64,000 nt of DNA from Struthio camelus (lineage: Eukaryota > Chordata > Aves > Struthioniformes > Struthionidae), in contig NC_090951.1 in NCBI RefSeq assembly GCF_040807025.1, positions 3,286,001 through 3,350,000 on the forward strand, written 5' to 3'. Shown piece by piece: positions 13,208 through 31,569 of the stretch. The number at the start of each line of letters is the position of its first letter. Position 1 is the first letter of the stretch. Below the pieces are notes generated by a model. It worked only from the letters and a program-made list of their open reading frames with translations. It made no database searches and was not told where the DNA came from. The position numbers and the translations under genes are program-made.

Positions 13208-15120
13208 TCTGCAGGGAGCATCCCAGTACCAAACCAGAACCACCACCACCATCACCACCAGCAGCAGCAGCCGCAGCCGCCTGGGTGCATGGTGTGCAGC
13301 TCCTGTGGGTGTAGCGGGAACTGTGGTTCGAGTGGTATGACCGTCAGCTACGCTAACTATTTTCAGCACCCGTTTTCAGGACCTTCAATGTTTACTTTTC
13401 CATTTCTGCCCTTCAACCCTTTGTGTAGTAACGGCTATATCAATACGCAGCAGTACAACAGCAGCACGACTTTTCCAGTGGTCCACACTGCTTACAACAG
13501 TGGTATAGCACCGGACTCTGTAATGAGCGGGCAGTCCACGTTTGCGGTACCACCAATGCAGAACTTTATGGCAGGGACAGCAGGGGTGTATCAGGCACAG
13601 GGAATGATGGGAAACAGCAATGGTTCAAGTCACAAAAAAAATGGGAATCTCTCCTGTTACAACTGTGGGGCCAGTGGTCACAGAGCTCAGGACTGCAAAC
13701 AGCCTCCGATGGATTTCAATCGACAAGGTAAAAAGCAGGTGTGGGACCTGATACAGGACCTGGCTTACGTGCAGTGTTGTGCCTTTGCTTAAGGGGATTG
13801 CTGTGTACCCAAAGGGCAGAAGGAGGTGTGGTGGCAGTGACTTGTCTCTATGTTTAGTTTTCACTTACATAAGAAATCTTATTCTTGGAAGTTGGCGGGT
13901 TTGAGCTACGTGTACAAAAGTTGCAGCTTACTTGTGCACAGACCCAACATGAGGGAAACGCCCTGATGAAGGCCTCTCTCCTGTGGTTTGGGTAAGGCTG
14001 TGCTGCTCTGCAGGTCTGGTGCTGATTTCCGGAGAGGGGAAACACACTGGAGCACACAACGGGAGAGGGAGGGAGTTTCCATAGGTAGATTGCAGCAGAA
14101 TTGTTGCTGCTTATTAATTTGTAATCCAAGTCACCTTTGGTTATAATTTCAAGTTCCCCTGGAAGTTTACAAACTGAGCATCTCTGTCCCCCCCCCCTTC
14201 CCCTTCCTTCCCCAAGACAGTTACATAAATGAAGAATTACTGTCAGAGTCCCCGTGAAGGTCCTGTGCTGGTGTAGGCTGCTACACCTATTCTGTAGGGC
14301 ATGGTTTTGCACTGCTGCCGCATGACCTGCCACCAGGAGCGATTTGAAATCCTTCATTCAGGGCAGGAAACAATAGAGAGAGAAATGTTACTTTAGGAGG
14401 AGCGCTTTCCAGTCCTGTTTTTTTTTTTTTTTGACTGACATGTTGTTTTAAGATTATTTGCATGTGGTATAAACTTAAAAAATGAAATATAAACTTTTGA
14501 CTGGAGTAAACAGTACTGACGTGTTATACCTTACATTGTGTCTTGACTATGTCATAAGCCTGTATTCATTTGTATACAATGCAGACCAGGCCTTCAGCAT
14601 TTGATTATTACAAATTAACAAGTGACCAGTTTTGAGGCAGCAATTTCCAGTAGTGCTAAAATGTAGATAATTAATGGCGTTTCTGTGACTAATATTGTGA
14701 CAGTGGCCAATTGGGAAAAAAGTCACTTCCTCAGTCAGTCCTAATTCAGAGAACTTCAGAAATGTAGTCTGCTTCTTTTTAAAGCTCTATTTCATGTAAT
14801 TAATTAGATTTCAATTTAAGCTATCCCAAACTAAGTTTTGCTTGCCCTAAAACTGCGTGAGCGAGGAAAACTGTTGTTATTTTCATTTCTGCTGGCAGTA
14901 AACGTATGCTTGTTAGTCTCCCTTGCGGCTTCACAGTGGTGAGATTGGCTGCTGTAAGGTTGCATAACATGTCTAATAAGAAGTAAGTTGTTCTAAAAAG
15001 TTCTGAGATGTATCTGGTATGAAAATGCTGATGTTGTTTAATTCTTCTCTTTCGTCTTCCTTAGGTACTTTTAGACTGAAATATGCTCCTCCATCTGAAA
15101 GTCTTGACTCCACAGACTGA
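1057..15120 (+). CDS. ZCCHC14: ZCCHC14, zinc finger CCHC-domain protein 14 (3' eleven coding exons)
   Basis: Coding exons are 1057-1130, 3966-4037, 4256-4365, 6324-6418, 6512-6566, 8159-8429, 9845-9936, 11487-11614, 12028-12168, 12255-13727 and 15065-15120. Joined, they give 854 codons in one frame, ending at TGA 15118-15120. Visible domains, numbered from the first full codon: a PX-like region (about 1-115), a SAM domain (about 200-258, starting NGILDWLRKLRLHKYYPVF), a Ser/Thr/Pro-rich disordered region with Ser15 (648-662), His6-Gln4 (675-684), and one CX2CX4HX4C zinc knuckle (813-826). Known for the family: the SAM domain binds stem-loops of the CNGGN pentaloop type, and the protein recruits TENT4A/B to add mixed tails that stabilise the RNA. 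The sequence follows my recollection of the human protein closely through SAM, knuckle and C-terminus. The N-terminal exons are missing because of the window edge, not because the gene is broken. Confidence 0.95.
1131..3965 (+). other. ZCCHC14: ZCCHC14 intron
   Basis: GT-AG intron of 2.8 kb. Besides the LINE relic at 1210-1700 it holds a pyrimidine-rich stretch at about 2925-2970. Short open frames here, for example at 1980-2312, show no recognisable protein and lack exon context. Confidence 0.85.
1210..1700 (+). repeat. Ancient CR1/L3-type LINE relic (ORF2 reverse-transcriptase end)
   Basis: The segment follows the general ORF2 text of old amniote CR1/L3 elements. It has a decayed catalytic FADD motif at 1310-1321, then the stretch around 'atcctggaaagcag' and 'cctgtgcctatgggagaag'. 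Frames are broken throughout. It lies in a ZCCHC14 intron in the same orientation as the gene. Identification is from memory of the family, not alignment; edges are approximate. Confidence 0.55.
3966..4037 (+). CDS. ZCCHC14: ZCCHC14 coding exon B
   Basis: 24 codons, phase 0 to 0, reading VLWSDSSVT...EVTEFISK. The acceptor is CTTAAG and the donor is AAG|GTAAAG. It continues the PX-like region. Confidence 0.93.
4256..4365 (+). CDS. ZCCHC14: ZCCHC14 coding exon C
   Basis: 110 nt, 36 codons plus AG, reading LSQLYPEENLEKFIPCLAG...DLESDL. The acceptor is CCTTTAG and the donor is TTAG|GTATGC. The sequence is nearly identical to the human protein as I recall it. Confidence 0.95.
4366..6323 (+). other. 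ZCCHC14: ZCCHC14 intron with A-run and TG microsatellite
   Basis: GT-AG intron of 2.0 kb. It contains an A23 run near 4706-4728 and an 11-copy TG repeat at 5611-5632. I see no coding segment. Confidence 0.85.
5611..5632. repeat. (TG)11 microsatellite
   Basis: Eleven perfect TG dinucleotides within a ZCCHC14 intron. Confidence 0.95.
6324..6418 (+). CDS. ZCCHC14: ZCCHC14 coding exon D
   Basis: 95 nt. The first G completes an Arg codon, then 31 codons read YLAPLPSHVVKNDHVRKFF...QQLQSP plus one base. The donor is CCAA|GTAAGT. This is the end of the PX-like region. Confidence 0.93.
6512..6566 (+). CDS. ZCCHC14: ZCCHC14 coding exon E
   Basis: 55 nt reading (N)PGNPSLYKVGTTLGTSG(R). The acceptor is TTTTTTAG and the donor is GGAAG|GTAAGA. 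A short linker exon. Confidence 0.9.
6567..8158 (+). other. ZCCHC14: ZCCHC14 intron
   Basis: GT-AG intron of 1.6 kb. I recognise nothing else in it. The 94-codon open frame at 7773-8057 has no recognisable protein signature. Confidence 0.8.
8159..8429 (+). CDS. ZCCHC14: ZCCHC14 coding exon F (start of SAM domain)
   Basis: 271 nt, 90 codons after the split Arg. It reads PICGVAG...TPQTQEQNG and then the first SAM helices ILDWLRKLRLHKYYPVFKQL. The acceptor is TTTTGCAG and the donor is AAG|GTAGGG. The second half is nearly invariant against the human protein as recalled; the Ser/Pro-rich first half varies more. Confidence 0.95.
8430..9844 (+). other. ZCCHC14: ZCCHC14 intron
   Basis: GT-AG intron of 1.4 kb, AT-rich, interrupting the SAM domain. 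No other feature recognised. Confidence 0.85.
9845..9936 (+). CDS. ZCCHC14: ZCCHC14 coding exon G (end of SAM domain)
   Basis: 92 nt, 30 codons plus AA, reading FLSLTEEDLNKFESLTMGAK, then KKLKTQLELE. These are the C-terminal SAM helices with the basic patch expected to face RNA. The donor is GAGAA|GTAAGT. Confidence 0.95.
9937..11486 (+). other. ZCCHC14: ZCCHC14 intron
   Basis: GT-AG intron of 1.55 kb. A GC-richer patch at 10650-10800 stands out. It carries overlapping open frames on the - strand but no recognisable protein. Confidence 0.8.
11487..11614 (+). CDS. ZCCHC14: ZCCHC14 coding exon H
   Basis: 128 nt. The first A completes Lys, then 42 codons read EKSEKRCLNPT...VARVPPTTHVGPIQ and on to HAA plus G. 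The acceptor is CTCTCTAG and the donor is GCAG|GTAAGA. Confidence 0.93.
11615..12027 (+). other. ZCCHC14: ZCCHC14 intron
   Basis: Short 413-bp GT-AG intron. Nothing else seen. Confidence 0.85.
12028..12168 (+). CDS. ZCCHC14: ZCCHC14 coding exon I
   Basis: 141 nt reading (E)LRVDVDQPAHPLPREGSSSE, then a Ser-rich run and EESSDSAEENER. The acceptor is CTCTGCAG and the donor is GAGAC|GTAAGC. A low-complexity acidic and Ser segment with many potential phosphosites. Confidence 0.93.
12255..13727 (+). CDS. ZCCHC14: ZCCHC14 coding exon J (large exon with zinc knuckle)
   Basis: 1473 nt, 490 full codons. The acceptor is TCCCTAG and the donor is CAAG|GTAAAA. It carries a long Ser/Thr/Pro-rich disordered region, the Ser15 run (13160-13204), His6 (13241-13258), Gln4 (13259-13270) and the CX2CX4HX4C zinc knuckle at 13655-13696. 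If the following intron were retained, translation would run to a stop at 13790-13792 and replace the normal C-terminus. Confidence 0.96.
13160..13204 (+). repeat. ZCCHC14: In-frame AGC (Ser) trinucleotide repeat, 15 codons
   Basis: Four AGC, one AGT, then ten AGC codons encode Ser15. The pure stretch makes it a candidate for length polymorphism. In the human protein as I recall it, this place has a shorter Ser/Gly run. Confidence 0.9.
13728..15064 (+). other. ZCCHC14: Last ZCCHC14 intron
   Basis: GT-AG intron of 1.3 kb between the zinc-knuckle exon and the final coding exon. It has a C9 run near 14190 and a T14 run near 14419. No other feature seen. Confidence 0.85.
15065..15120 (+). CDS. 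ZCCHC14: ZCCHC14 last coding exon K
   Basis: The acceptor is CCTTAG. GT completes a Gly codon, then TFRLKYAPPSESLDSTD and TGA at 15118-15120. It matches the conserved C-terminal peptide of the family. Confidence 0.95.
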
Positions 15121-17414
15121 TATTTTATCTGGCAAGAAAATACTGTAAGCCATGGAGATATAAGGAGATTGAAATACAAAACTGAGACGTCCAGTTGCTG
15201 TTAAGCTTAATGTATTTTTTAATCCAAAGGTGCTTTACTTTATTAGACTAGGTAGAAAATCTAGCTTAGGGGTGCATCAAACCCATTTTTGATTGCCAAA
15301 TTCAAGCTTGGATCTTGTTGTTGGAACTTCTCGCTACGTGTCATAGGACTGATGCGTACTGGAGGGATGGTGGAGCTGGCCAGCTGCATTTCCTGTTGCA
15401 AGTAGGACATCCTTTGTGTCTTTTTGCTGGAGAATGTTGCCATATTTGGACTTTCTAAGATGAAACGTCTCACTCCAGGGCAGCTACATTCTGAAGTGAA
15501 AGCTGGAGGCTGAAGGTAGGAGCGGCCGTTCGCCAGAAGGACTTTGGCACCCCTGGGCTAGGTAAAATGTCTACTTTTTTTCAAAAGTGATCAGGCACTA
15601 ATCTCTGGGATTTTTAAGGATTGCACTACAGAAGAATGTAAAACTCTTCAAGCTTTCTGCACTTTTAGCAGACAGTGTCACTCTGAGACCAGTGCAAGAG
15701 GCAAAGAAGTTCCAACTTTTAAAAATTGGCACCAGCAGGCTATGTGACTTACTACACAATAAAAATCTTAAATAAGTCTCTCCTTTCCCTTCCAAAAGAA
15801 CACACATGGCAGTTTTGGTTCCTTCTGGAAACAAACTTATGCTTCATTGTCTCACTTATTACTAGATAGTGCTGGGTTACCAGCAGTGGAATAAACTTAG
15901 TTTCCAAGGGTCCAAGTCCCAGAGACTCCAGAGTCATAAAGGCTTCAAGGATATTTTCCTGTAATACACAAACAACCTTTACGTCCTGTTACTGTATATA
16001 GGTCTCTTTCACAGAAACCTTATTATTCTGCTTTTGTAAATGAATTTTAAACCATCCTAAAAATGAACTCTGACAGCAGAGTTTGTAAGCTTTTGCTTTA
16101 CTTTATATAAAAAAAAAAAAAAACTTTGACTCCTACCCCAAGGCTTTTGCTACAGGATTCAAGAGTGGTAGAAGTCAAACATGTAAAAGGTAGTGAACTT
16201 CATTATTATCACGACTTTGAAGGATTTATTGTCAGCCTCCTTCGTTGCAATAGATTGTAGATGACTAGCTTTGGTGTTAACTACTTAGCGTACATAATTT
16301 GTGGATGACAAATCTAAATTAGGACTTGAGAGGAAGCCAAACAAATCTTGAACTGCTAATTTGAAATGGTTTGGTCTTGTCTTGTCGAAAGAAGATACTA
16401 ATCCTCATGGCTCACCCAAGGAATTTGACACCATGAAATGGGTGAGGCCTCCTCTTTAAAACTTGTCTGAGATATGACAGAGATATTTGTGTAGTGTAAT
16501 TTGGAAGACATTTTTAAAGTCTGAAGCCTTGTTTACACTTGGAGATTATTTCTTACACCAATTTAAACCACACCAGGATGGGATAGCGTTTGTAGTGCTG
16601 CAGCTTGTTTTGACTTGAAAATGAGAAAAGTCCTATCAGTGAAAGAGGTTTTAAAGTCATCCAGAGCTGCTCAAAGGAAACCAGGCCTTAGCAATGAAAT
16701 ATCAGTGTGAGTTGTTAGTGCGGTAGCTTGATAGTCAAGACCTTCCTGAACCATGGTAATGGGAAAGAAATGTTCGGGGCCATCCTTCAGTCCCGTTTTC
16801 TCGAAGAGGGCAGTCATCAGCTTCACCAGCGAGGCAACCACTGCTGGTCAAGACAGTGATAAAAGAGCACCACTAGAGAGGCGTTGTAACCTGAGATGGC
16901 AAGAAACCAAACTTAGTCCAGGTAGCTATTTGGAGGTCATACAGTTTTTGGCTTCATGGAAACCAAAGTCTACATTTGTGTAACATTTGGTTTTAAAAAA
17001 AAAAAAAAAAAAAAAAAAGCGCGTTATTTCTATGCAAAGAAAAAAATTCAGATTTGTGTATTCTCAACCCAGTTCACACTACACACAGTATTACATACAC
17101 TGTTGCAATGCTTATGTTTGCTCTGCCTGTGTTTTGAGGAGGTTATCTGTATTGTACTGAACAACTTTCAGACCTGTAACACTAAAGTGATGAAAACTGA
17201 CAATGCAATTTACTTTGCCTTAATGAGCTTGAGACAATAGTAGGAACAATCTGTCATACTGTATTGTGTTGAAGGAAATGTGTGGTTTTCACTTACGATG
17301 TTTACTATTTACAGCTTTGAGGGTCTCTCCAGTGGCCTGGAACATGTGCTGAAAGCCAAACTTTAACATTTTTTCACTTTTTTTAAACAATATTTTAAAA
17401 CTGAATTGTATTTA

Positions 17415-17420
17415 AATAAA
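17415..17420 (+). terminator. ZCCHC14: Candidate proximal poly(A) signal of ZCCHC14
   Basis: AATAAA about 2.3 kb after the stop codon, in AU-rich sequence. It could give a shorter 3' UTR isoform; no transcript evidence. Confidence 0.4.
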
Positions 17421-19312
17421 CTGTATTTCAACACACATGCAAGTGTTAAAAACCCTTTCTCAAAATAGCAAAAATCAACAGCAAAAAAAAATTCTTTTCT
17501 ATTCTAGTTGCATTTTGTTTTGATGCCCAAGGCTGGGAACGTAGTCCTGTCAAATACTCATCACAAAGTCAAAACTGTAACAAAAGGACTCTAAAAATGA
17601 ACTTTTGTCCAGCAAACTTCTTGGAAAAACTGTTTCATTCCTATCTTCAGAGCTTTCTTTGGGATTGTTTCCTTTGTGTGAAGTTAAGGCTGATGTTTCT
17701 TAAAGTGGTTTATGTGTGCTCATAGGTAACATTTTTAAGTGGTGAAGTCTGATTTTAGACTAAGTTCAAATTCAGAAGTCTTGAGTACCTTAAAGCAGCA
17801 TGAGTTTAATACAGAAATGTTTGATGAGCCAGCGCCAATTAGCCGTCCCTAAATCAAAGTGAGTTGTGGCTTCAGATCTGCTAGTGAACACTGTTCACTT
17901 TGTACCAAGAACAACCAAAGTTGGTAAGTCTAAACAGAGCACTTTAGTTCCATAAAATAGTCCTTAATCTGTTTTTAGAAGGCACAAATCCATCTCTCTC
18001 CCTCCCTCAAAAGTAAGGCAGCTTGCTTTAGTGTAGTAGTTCCAGCTTCAGTGGCTGAAAGTACCAGTTCTTTAAAACTATTTTTATATATTGAAAGATG
18101 GAGATTTCAAAGCATGCTATTTATTCATATCTTTGTCCTACAAGTATAGAAAGGATTAGTTCTCAAAGTGGATTTCACTGTGGAATAAAAATGATTTTTA
18201 AACCTGTAAGACAGAAGGGAATCCCAAGTCATCTCCCTGCAGGGGCACAGAGACATTGCAGTGATGAGTCTTCCTTTGGCGGAGTAAGTGATGTGTAGCG
18301 CAATTTCAGAAGTGTTTTCCACTTGGAAGTGTTGGTGATGGAAATACCAGAAATAGAGTGGAATTTCCAGCAAACTCCTCATCACGCTAGTAGTCCGTAA
18401 ATTAAACCGTAGTAGTATGTCATGTTTGACACTTAACCGTACGAGACTGAACAAGGAAGACTCATTTTAGCAAGCAAGGTATTGATCACAGATTCCCATA
18501 ATAATTTTCCTTAAAAGAACAGGTCAAGCTTCACTGTTAAGTGAAACTTTTTAAACAGCATCTATATCCCAGTCATTAAATCTTGGCAAATTAAGCAGCA
18601 AAGTTCTGAAAGTAACTGTCTAGCTACCAGACCTTTACCATTGCCTCCCATTTATTATCATGCTATTTCTCGCTGGCAAGCTTCAGAGTGAAGGTACTCA
18701 AAAAAAAAAAAAAAAAAAAAAACTTAGTTTGTGGTATTCAGCAGAGCAACTATATTAACACTCCTCTCCCGAAAAAAAAAAAGACACTATCAGAACCCCC
18801 TGCATATGGCTAACTGTTTATTTTTAGTGTCATCAGGCCCAAAGGAGTTCTTTTTTAGAGGCCACAGACACTCAGAGCTGTGGATTTGGGGTAGGCTGGA
18901 GCTCCTCTCAAATGAGCTGCAAGTGGGCAAACCTTGACAGAAATCAGTGCAACTAAGCACTTGCAATAGCGTAGAAAACTATTTTGCTGGTTGAGGCCAA
19001 AGGTAAATGTAGCTACAGTATTCCTAACCAAGACCCATACCCAGATACAAATAACTTAAATCTGTTGTAACAAACCCTTGGAACTATACCTGTTTGCTCT
19101 CTTAAATTCTTACATAAGCAAGAAACGCGTTGGTACTGAAGCAGCAAGCAAATCCTGTGTGTTTTCAAGTGCAGATTAACAGCTTCTCTTGGACATAACT
19201 TTCCACTAGGAATGAAGGAAACTCCTGCTCCCATTTGAGCCATTTCTTTTACTTCAGTCAATTCTAGTATTACAAATTGTGCATGTAACTTTATAAATAT
19301 TTTAAATAGTTT

Positions 19313-19320
19313 TGTAAATA
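19313..19320 (+). promoter_or_regulatory. Pumilio-type response element in ZCCHC14 3' UTR
   Basis: TGTAAATA matches the PUM consensus UGUANAUA. It lies about 150 bases upstream of the distal poly(A) signal in an AU-rich context. An eight-base match may be chance. Confidence 0.35.
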
Positions 19321-19461
19321 TTTAATATTCAGCTAATTTGATTTTGAATTGTAAATGTCAAGTATTCTGGTATTGGGATTTTTATGTTTTATTATACTTT
19401 GTTAAAAGTAAAATTGTACATTTTTAGAATGTTTTTATCTGAGTAAATTTAATGTATGGAA

Positions 19462-19467
19462 AATAAA
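19462..19467 (+). terminator. ZCCHC14: Distal poly(A) signal of ZCCHC14
   Basis: AATAAA following a highly AU-rich block (19270-19460). It is the last + strand signal before sequence assigned to the convergent LC3B gene. Confidence 0.7.
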
Positions 19468-19494
19468 GAATTAAACAGAATCCCTCAAGAATTA

Positions 19495-19500
19495 TTTATT
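19495..19500 (-). terminator. MAP1LC3B: Candidate distal poly(A) signal of LC3B (a)
   Basis: TTTATT on +, so AATAAA on the - strand, 33 bp from the ZCCHC14 signal at 19462. If used, the two UTRs nearly touch or overlap. Confidence 0.3.
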
Positions 19501-19572
19501 TATCTTATAAGGGTCTTCATCCCTTTTGGGCCCTCTCCAGCTTGGCAATTGCCAGCGACTTTTTTAATTCCC

Positions 19573-19578
19573 TTTATT
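19573..19578 (-). terminator. MAP1LC3B: Candidate distal poly(A) signal of LC3B (b)
   Basis: Minus-strand AATAAA (plus TTTATT) about 2.6 kb past the LC3B stop. Confidence 0.35.
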
Positions 19579-21489
19579 ACTTTTGCTCTCTCTCCACCCA
19601 CAGACATCTGCTAGTGAATCACAGATCTGCTGCAGTGCTTGCAATCGCTCTCCACCAGTTGACTCAGCTCCTGGCTGAGCCAAGCTGCTCTGAAAGGGTT
19701 TGGGTTTGCTTTTTCTTGTTGTTTTAAGAACTGCCATGGCCCAGCTCTCTTGCTGCACCAAGGCCCAGCAGCCTGGCTGAAAGGAAGGGGCGGGTTTAGG
19801 GATCAGGATGAGCAGGAAAGCTTTGTGCTCAGTTCCCCTGCAGCGCTGCAGCTGAGCCGAAGGGCTCTGCTCCACCACCTCCACTAGTCTGCCCCTGAGG
19901 AAGACGCTGGCACCGGCCGCAAAGGCAGATATGCTTCAGAGCAAGCGCAAGGACTTGCTAACTTGTGTTCTTAAACCTTGTCTCCAGTGACCTGCAGTCA
20001 ATTCCTGATGAGCGCAAAGTCCAGCTCCTGAAAGGAAATGCATTGTAAGTAAGTCTGAAGTTGGGATGAGGGTGGTACAGTAGGAACAGAAACAGAAACT
20101 ACAGCGTTATCAAAACACGTCAGCGTGCAGGCAGTATACAGGCAGCTCCCAGTCATTCCTCATTAAAGAAGTACAACCATCTAGAGAGGAGAATTGTTTT
20201 AGAGGGCCATTACACCTTTAATTCCTCCTTCCACATAGCGAAAACTCCCATCCCTCTGTTGTTACTGCTAATCAGTATCAAAGGTTTCGGCACAAGTAAG
20301 TGCCTAATCTTTGTCAGCAGGACCTGGTTCACTGCCTTGCGTGCTTTGAAACAGGTGGAGTTAGACCTCCCTGTGCCCTTCTCTACAAATATTTAAGAAA
20401 GCTGTCTATAAATAACTACACAAGCCATAATTAAGTTGGGATGTAATCCATCCATATCAGCACTGTATTAATTTTAAAAAAGCAACATTTGTACAGGAAT
20501 ATCAGTCAATCACGTTGTAATTACAAGTATGGTTGTCAGTTATGAGTTAAACAATTTCCTACACAAAACTAAACATAGGACAAGCGGCATTTAAAAGTTT
20601 ACATTGAAGTAAAAACACAACATTAAAAAAATCTGAAGTAAGCATTGTGAACAAGATGCATGCAAAGAGGTGTAAATAGGTACAAATTGTACACCTTATT
20701 GATCTAGAGTGCCAAGACGCAGTAGTATTGCTTCTTTTCCCCCCGTTATAGTAAGTTAGCTTCCAGTAACAGATGTAGTTAGTTCACAGACACATAATAT
20801 ACAAGAGTAATCTCATCCTGCTACACTTCACTTTACAACAACTCTAGAGGAAAAAACACAGATCCTACTAGATACCTTTCCTCTGCGCAGGTTGCCTCCC
20901 TACTCAGGACAGTAGTAACACCAAGATTTTTCAAACCCCATGCAAGTGGCAGGAAACTTCAATGATGGAATAGTCATTTGTTCATCAAATCTCGACAGCG
21001 ATTCCTGGACGGGGGATGCTTTTAAAAGCAGTTCTCCCTGACCCCATCAGTGATAACACGCAAAACAAGTGACAGACTGGTTGGGCAGTTTGGATTCTTA
21101 ATTCCAGTAGCATGTTCGAGCCCAATGTTCAGCACGGCGGTGCGTAAAACAAAGAAAGTTCGCCTGCTCACATTGGAGGGCTTGAATGCATCTACACGGC
21201 AGAACCGATGGGGCAGAAATCAGGAACAGGTGGCATTGCAAAGATCACCAACCTTGTGGGCACTACTCCTTTCTCAAATTGCACTAGCCTGCTTCGCAAC
21301 TGGCTGCATCTATCACGACAGCCTGTACTGGCAGTAGTTTCCTTGACTACCTTCTCCCAGCAAACTCCCTGCTGGGCAAGAGAAGGACAAACCTTTGGGC
21401 TAGGAGGGATGGTCTTCTGGAAGCGAGCCCATATGAATAACAGTGTTTTAGTGGACACGCAGGCATTGGAAATTCATAACAGACTGGAG

Positions 21490-21495
21490 TTTATT
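21490..21495 (-). terminator. MAP1LC3B: Candidate proximal poly(A) signal of LC3B
   Basis: Minus-strand AATAAA about 0.7 kb past the LC3B stop codon. Confidence 0.4.
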
Positions 21496-21778
21496 TGAAC
21501 ATATTACCTGTCCAGGTGTGTATTTTACAGTTAACATCCAAAAACTACAATAAAGCTGTGGTGTTTGGTATGAGTATTTCAGAAACCGGCACCATTTCTA
21601 AGGTAGCAGTACCAAAAAAAAAAAAAAATCAGGAAAACAAAGGGAGTTGTACTCCCCCATCTCACCCCAAATGCTTGCCTTAACTCAGTGCAGTACTGAC
21701 ACAAATCTCGAACTGCAGCAGACAAATCTCCACTTTGGAACACTAGATGTATTAGCTCTCATTAGAAGCTTTCCCATA

Positions 21779-21817
21779 AAATAAACAAAAACAAAACAAA
21801 CAAACAAACAAACAAAA
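21779..21817. repeat. (CAAA)n-type simple repeat
   Basis: Short run of ACAAA and CAAA units in the presumed LC3B 3' UTR; antisense it reads TTTG repeats. Confidence 0.7.
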
Positions 21818-22209
21818 GCTTTAAGGAATTACAGGGAGATTTTCCAGAAGACTGTCACATGAAACACTTGAGCTTCTCACTGGTGCCTGTTTACCTGTTA
21901 AGAGTCAATTGAGTGTCCCTTTATTTGCAATTGACACATGCACAATTGGGTTCCATTCATCAAGTCCCGAAATGTAAATGTGCCTGTGTGGAATATTACA
22001 GCAGGTTTTCAAAGCTGGAGGTGCTCGTCTGTACTGTTTAATATTCACAAACAAGGCAAGGTAAGATGAGACACCTGCTAAAGCAAGACTATGCTAAGGT
22101 ACTGAGAGCACAGGTGACATCCGTTTCTTTTCCCTGGGGTGTGCGTGGGGAAGAGTGGGGGTGATGGCCAAGGGTAACCCAAAATCCTAGGCTAGAAGCC
22201 ACTCGCATC

Positions 22210-31206
<8,997 letters not shown>

Positions 31207-31385
31207 GGCGGCGGCTCGGCGCGGCTCGGCTCGGCGCGGCTCGGCCCGGGCCCGGCGGCGGCTCTGCGCGGCAGCGGCGGCGGCGGCCAACTGCGAGTGT
31301 CGGCGGCGCCCGCCCCCCGCCGCCACCAGCAGCGGCGCTGCGCCGTCAGCTGACGCCGCGCGTCACCGCCGGGCGGGGCGGCCCC

Positions 31386-31397
31386 GCCGCCATCTTG
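31386..31397 (-). promoter_or_regulatory. YY1-type motif in LC3B promoter
   Basis: GCCGCCATCTTG on +, so CAAGATGGCGGC reading toward LC3B. This is the classical YY1 element often found at or just after the TSS of housekeeping genes. Confidence 0.5.
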
Positions 31398-31569
31398 AGT
31401 GTGGCGAGGCGCCGCCGCCTCCCCCCCCCCATCCCCGCCGCCCCCGTGGGCCCCCCCGCCCAGCCACACACGGGACTTGGTCGCCTCAAGTCCGGCCGGC
31501 AGCGGCAGGGCGGCGCGGACTCCTCGGTGCGCCCCGCGGTGCCTGCTTCCCGCCGGTGGGGCTCTGGCC

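Larger units (their letters stand above)
15121..19485 (+). other. ZCCHC14: ZCCHC14 3' UTR
   Basis: No coding exon follows the stop, and the next + strand poly(A) signals are AATAAA at 17415-17420 and 19462-19467, so the UTR is 2.3 or about 4.4 kb. It is AT-rich, with A-runs near 16110, 16997-17018 and 18700-18722, and an AU-rich last 200 bases. The distal end is preferred because AT-rich UTR-like sequence continues to it. The cleavage site is inferred. Confidence 0.75.
19501..22209 (-). other. MAP1LC3B: Probable LC3B 3' UTR and gene-tail region
   Basis: This lies between the LC3B stop (22210) and the ZCCHC14 3' end. Minus-strand AATAAA signals sit at 21920-21925, 21490-21495, 19573-19578 and 19495-19500, giving possible 3' UTRs of 0.3, 0.7, 2.6 or 2.7 kb. 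The human LC3B UTR is, as I recall, between 1 and 2 kb, so which signal is used cannot be settled here. A CAAA-rich simple repeat lies at 21779-21817. No coding gene is recognised. Confidence 0.55.

Noticed and set aside
12239-13792. 517-codon single-exon gene
   Set aside because: It is the big ZCCHC14 exon read from intron sequence on the left and into the next intron on the right. The true edges are the splice sites at 12255 and 13727.
19564-19884. 106-codon frame on - near the LC3B and ZCCHC14 tails, ending near an AATAAA
   Set aside because: Some exon-like flavour (ERLQALQQICDSLADV) but no match I can name, and it lies in what is best explained as LC3B 3' UTR or intergenic DNA.
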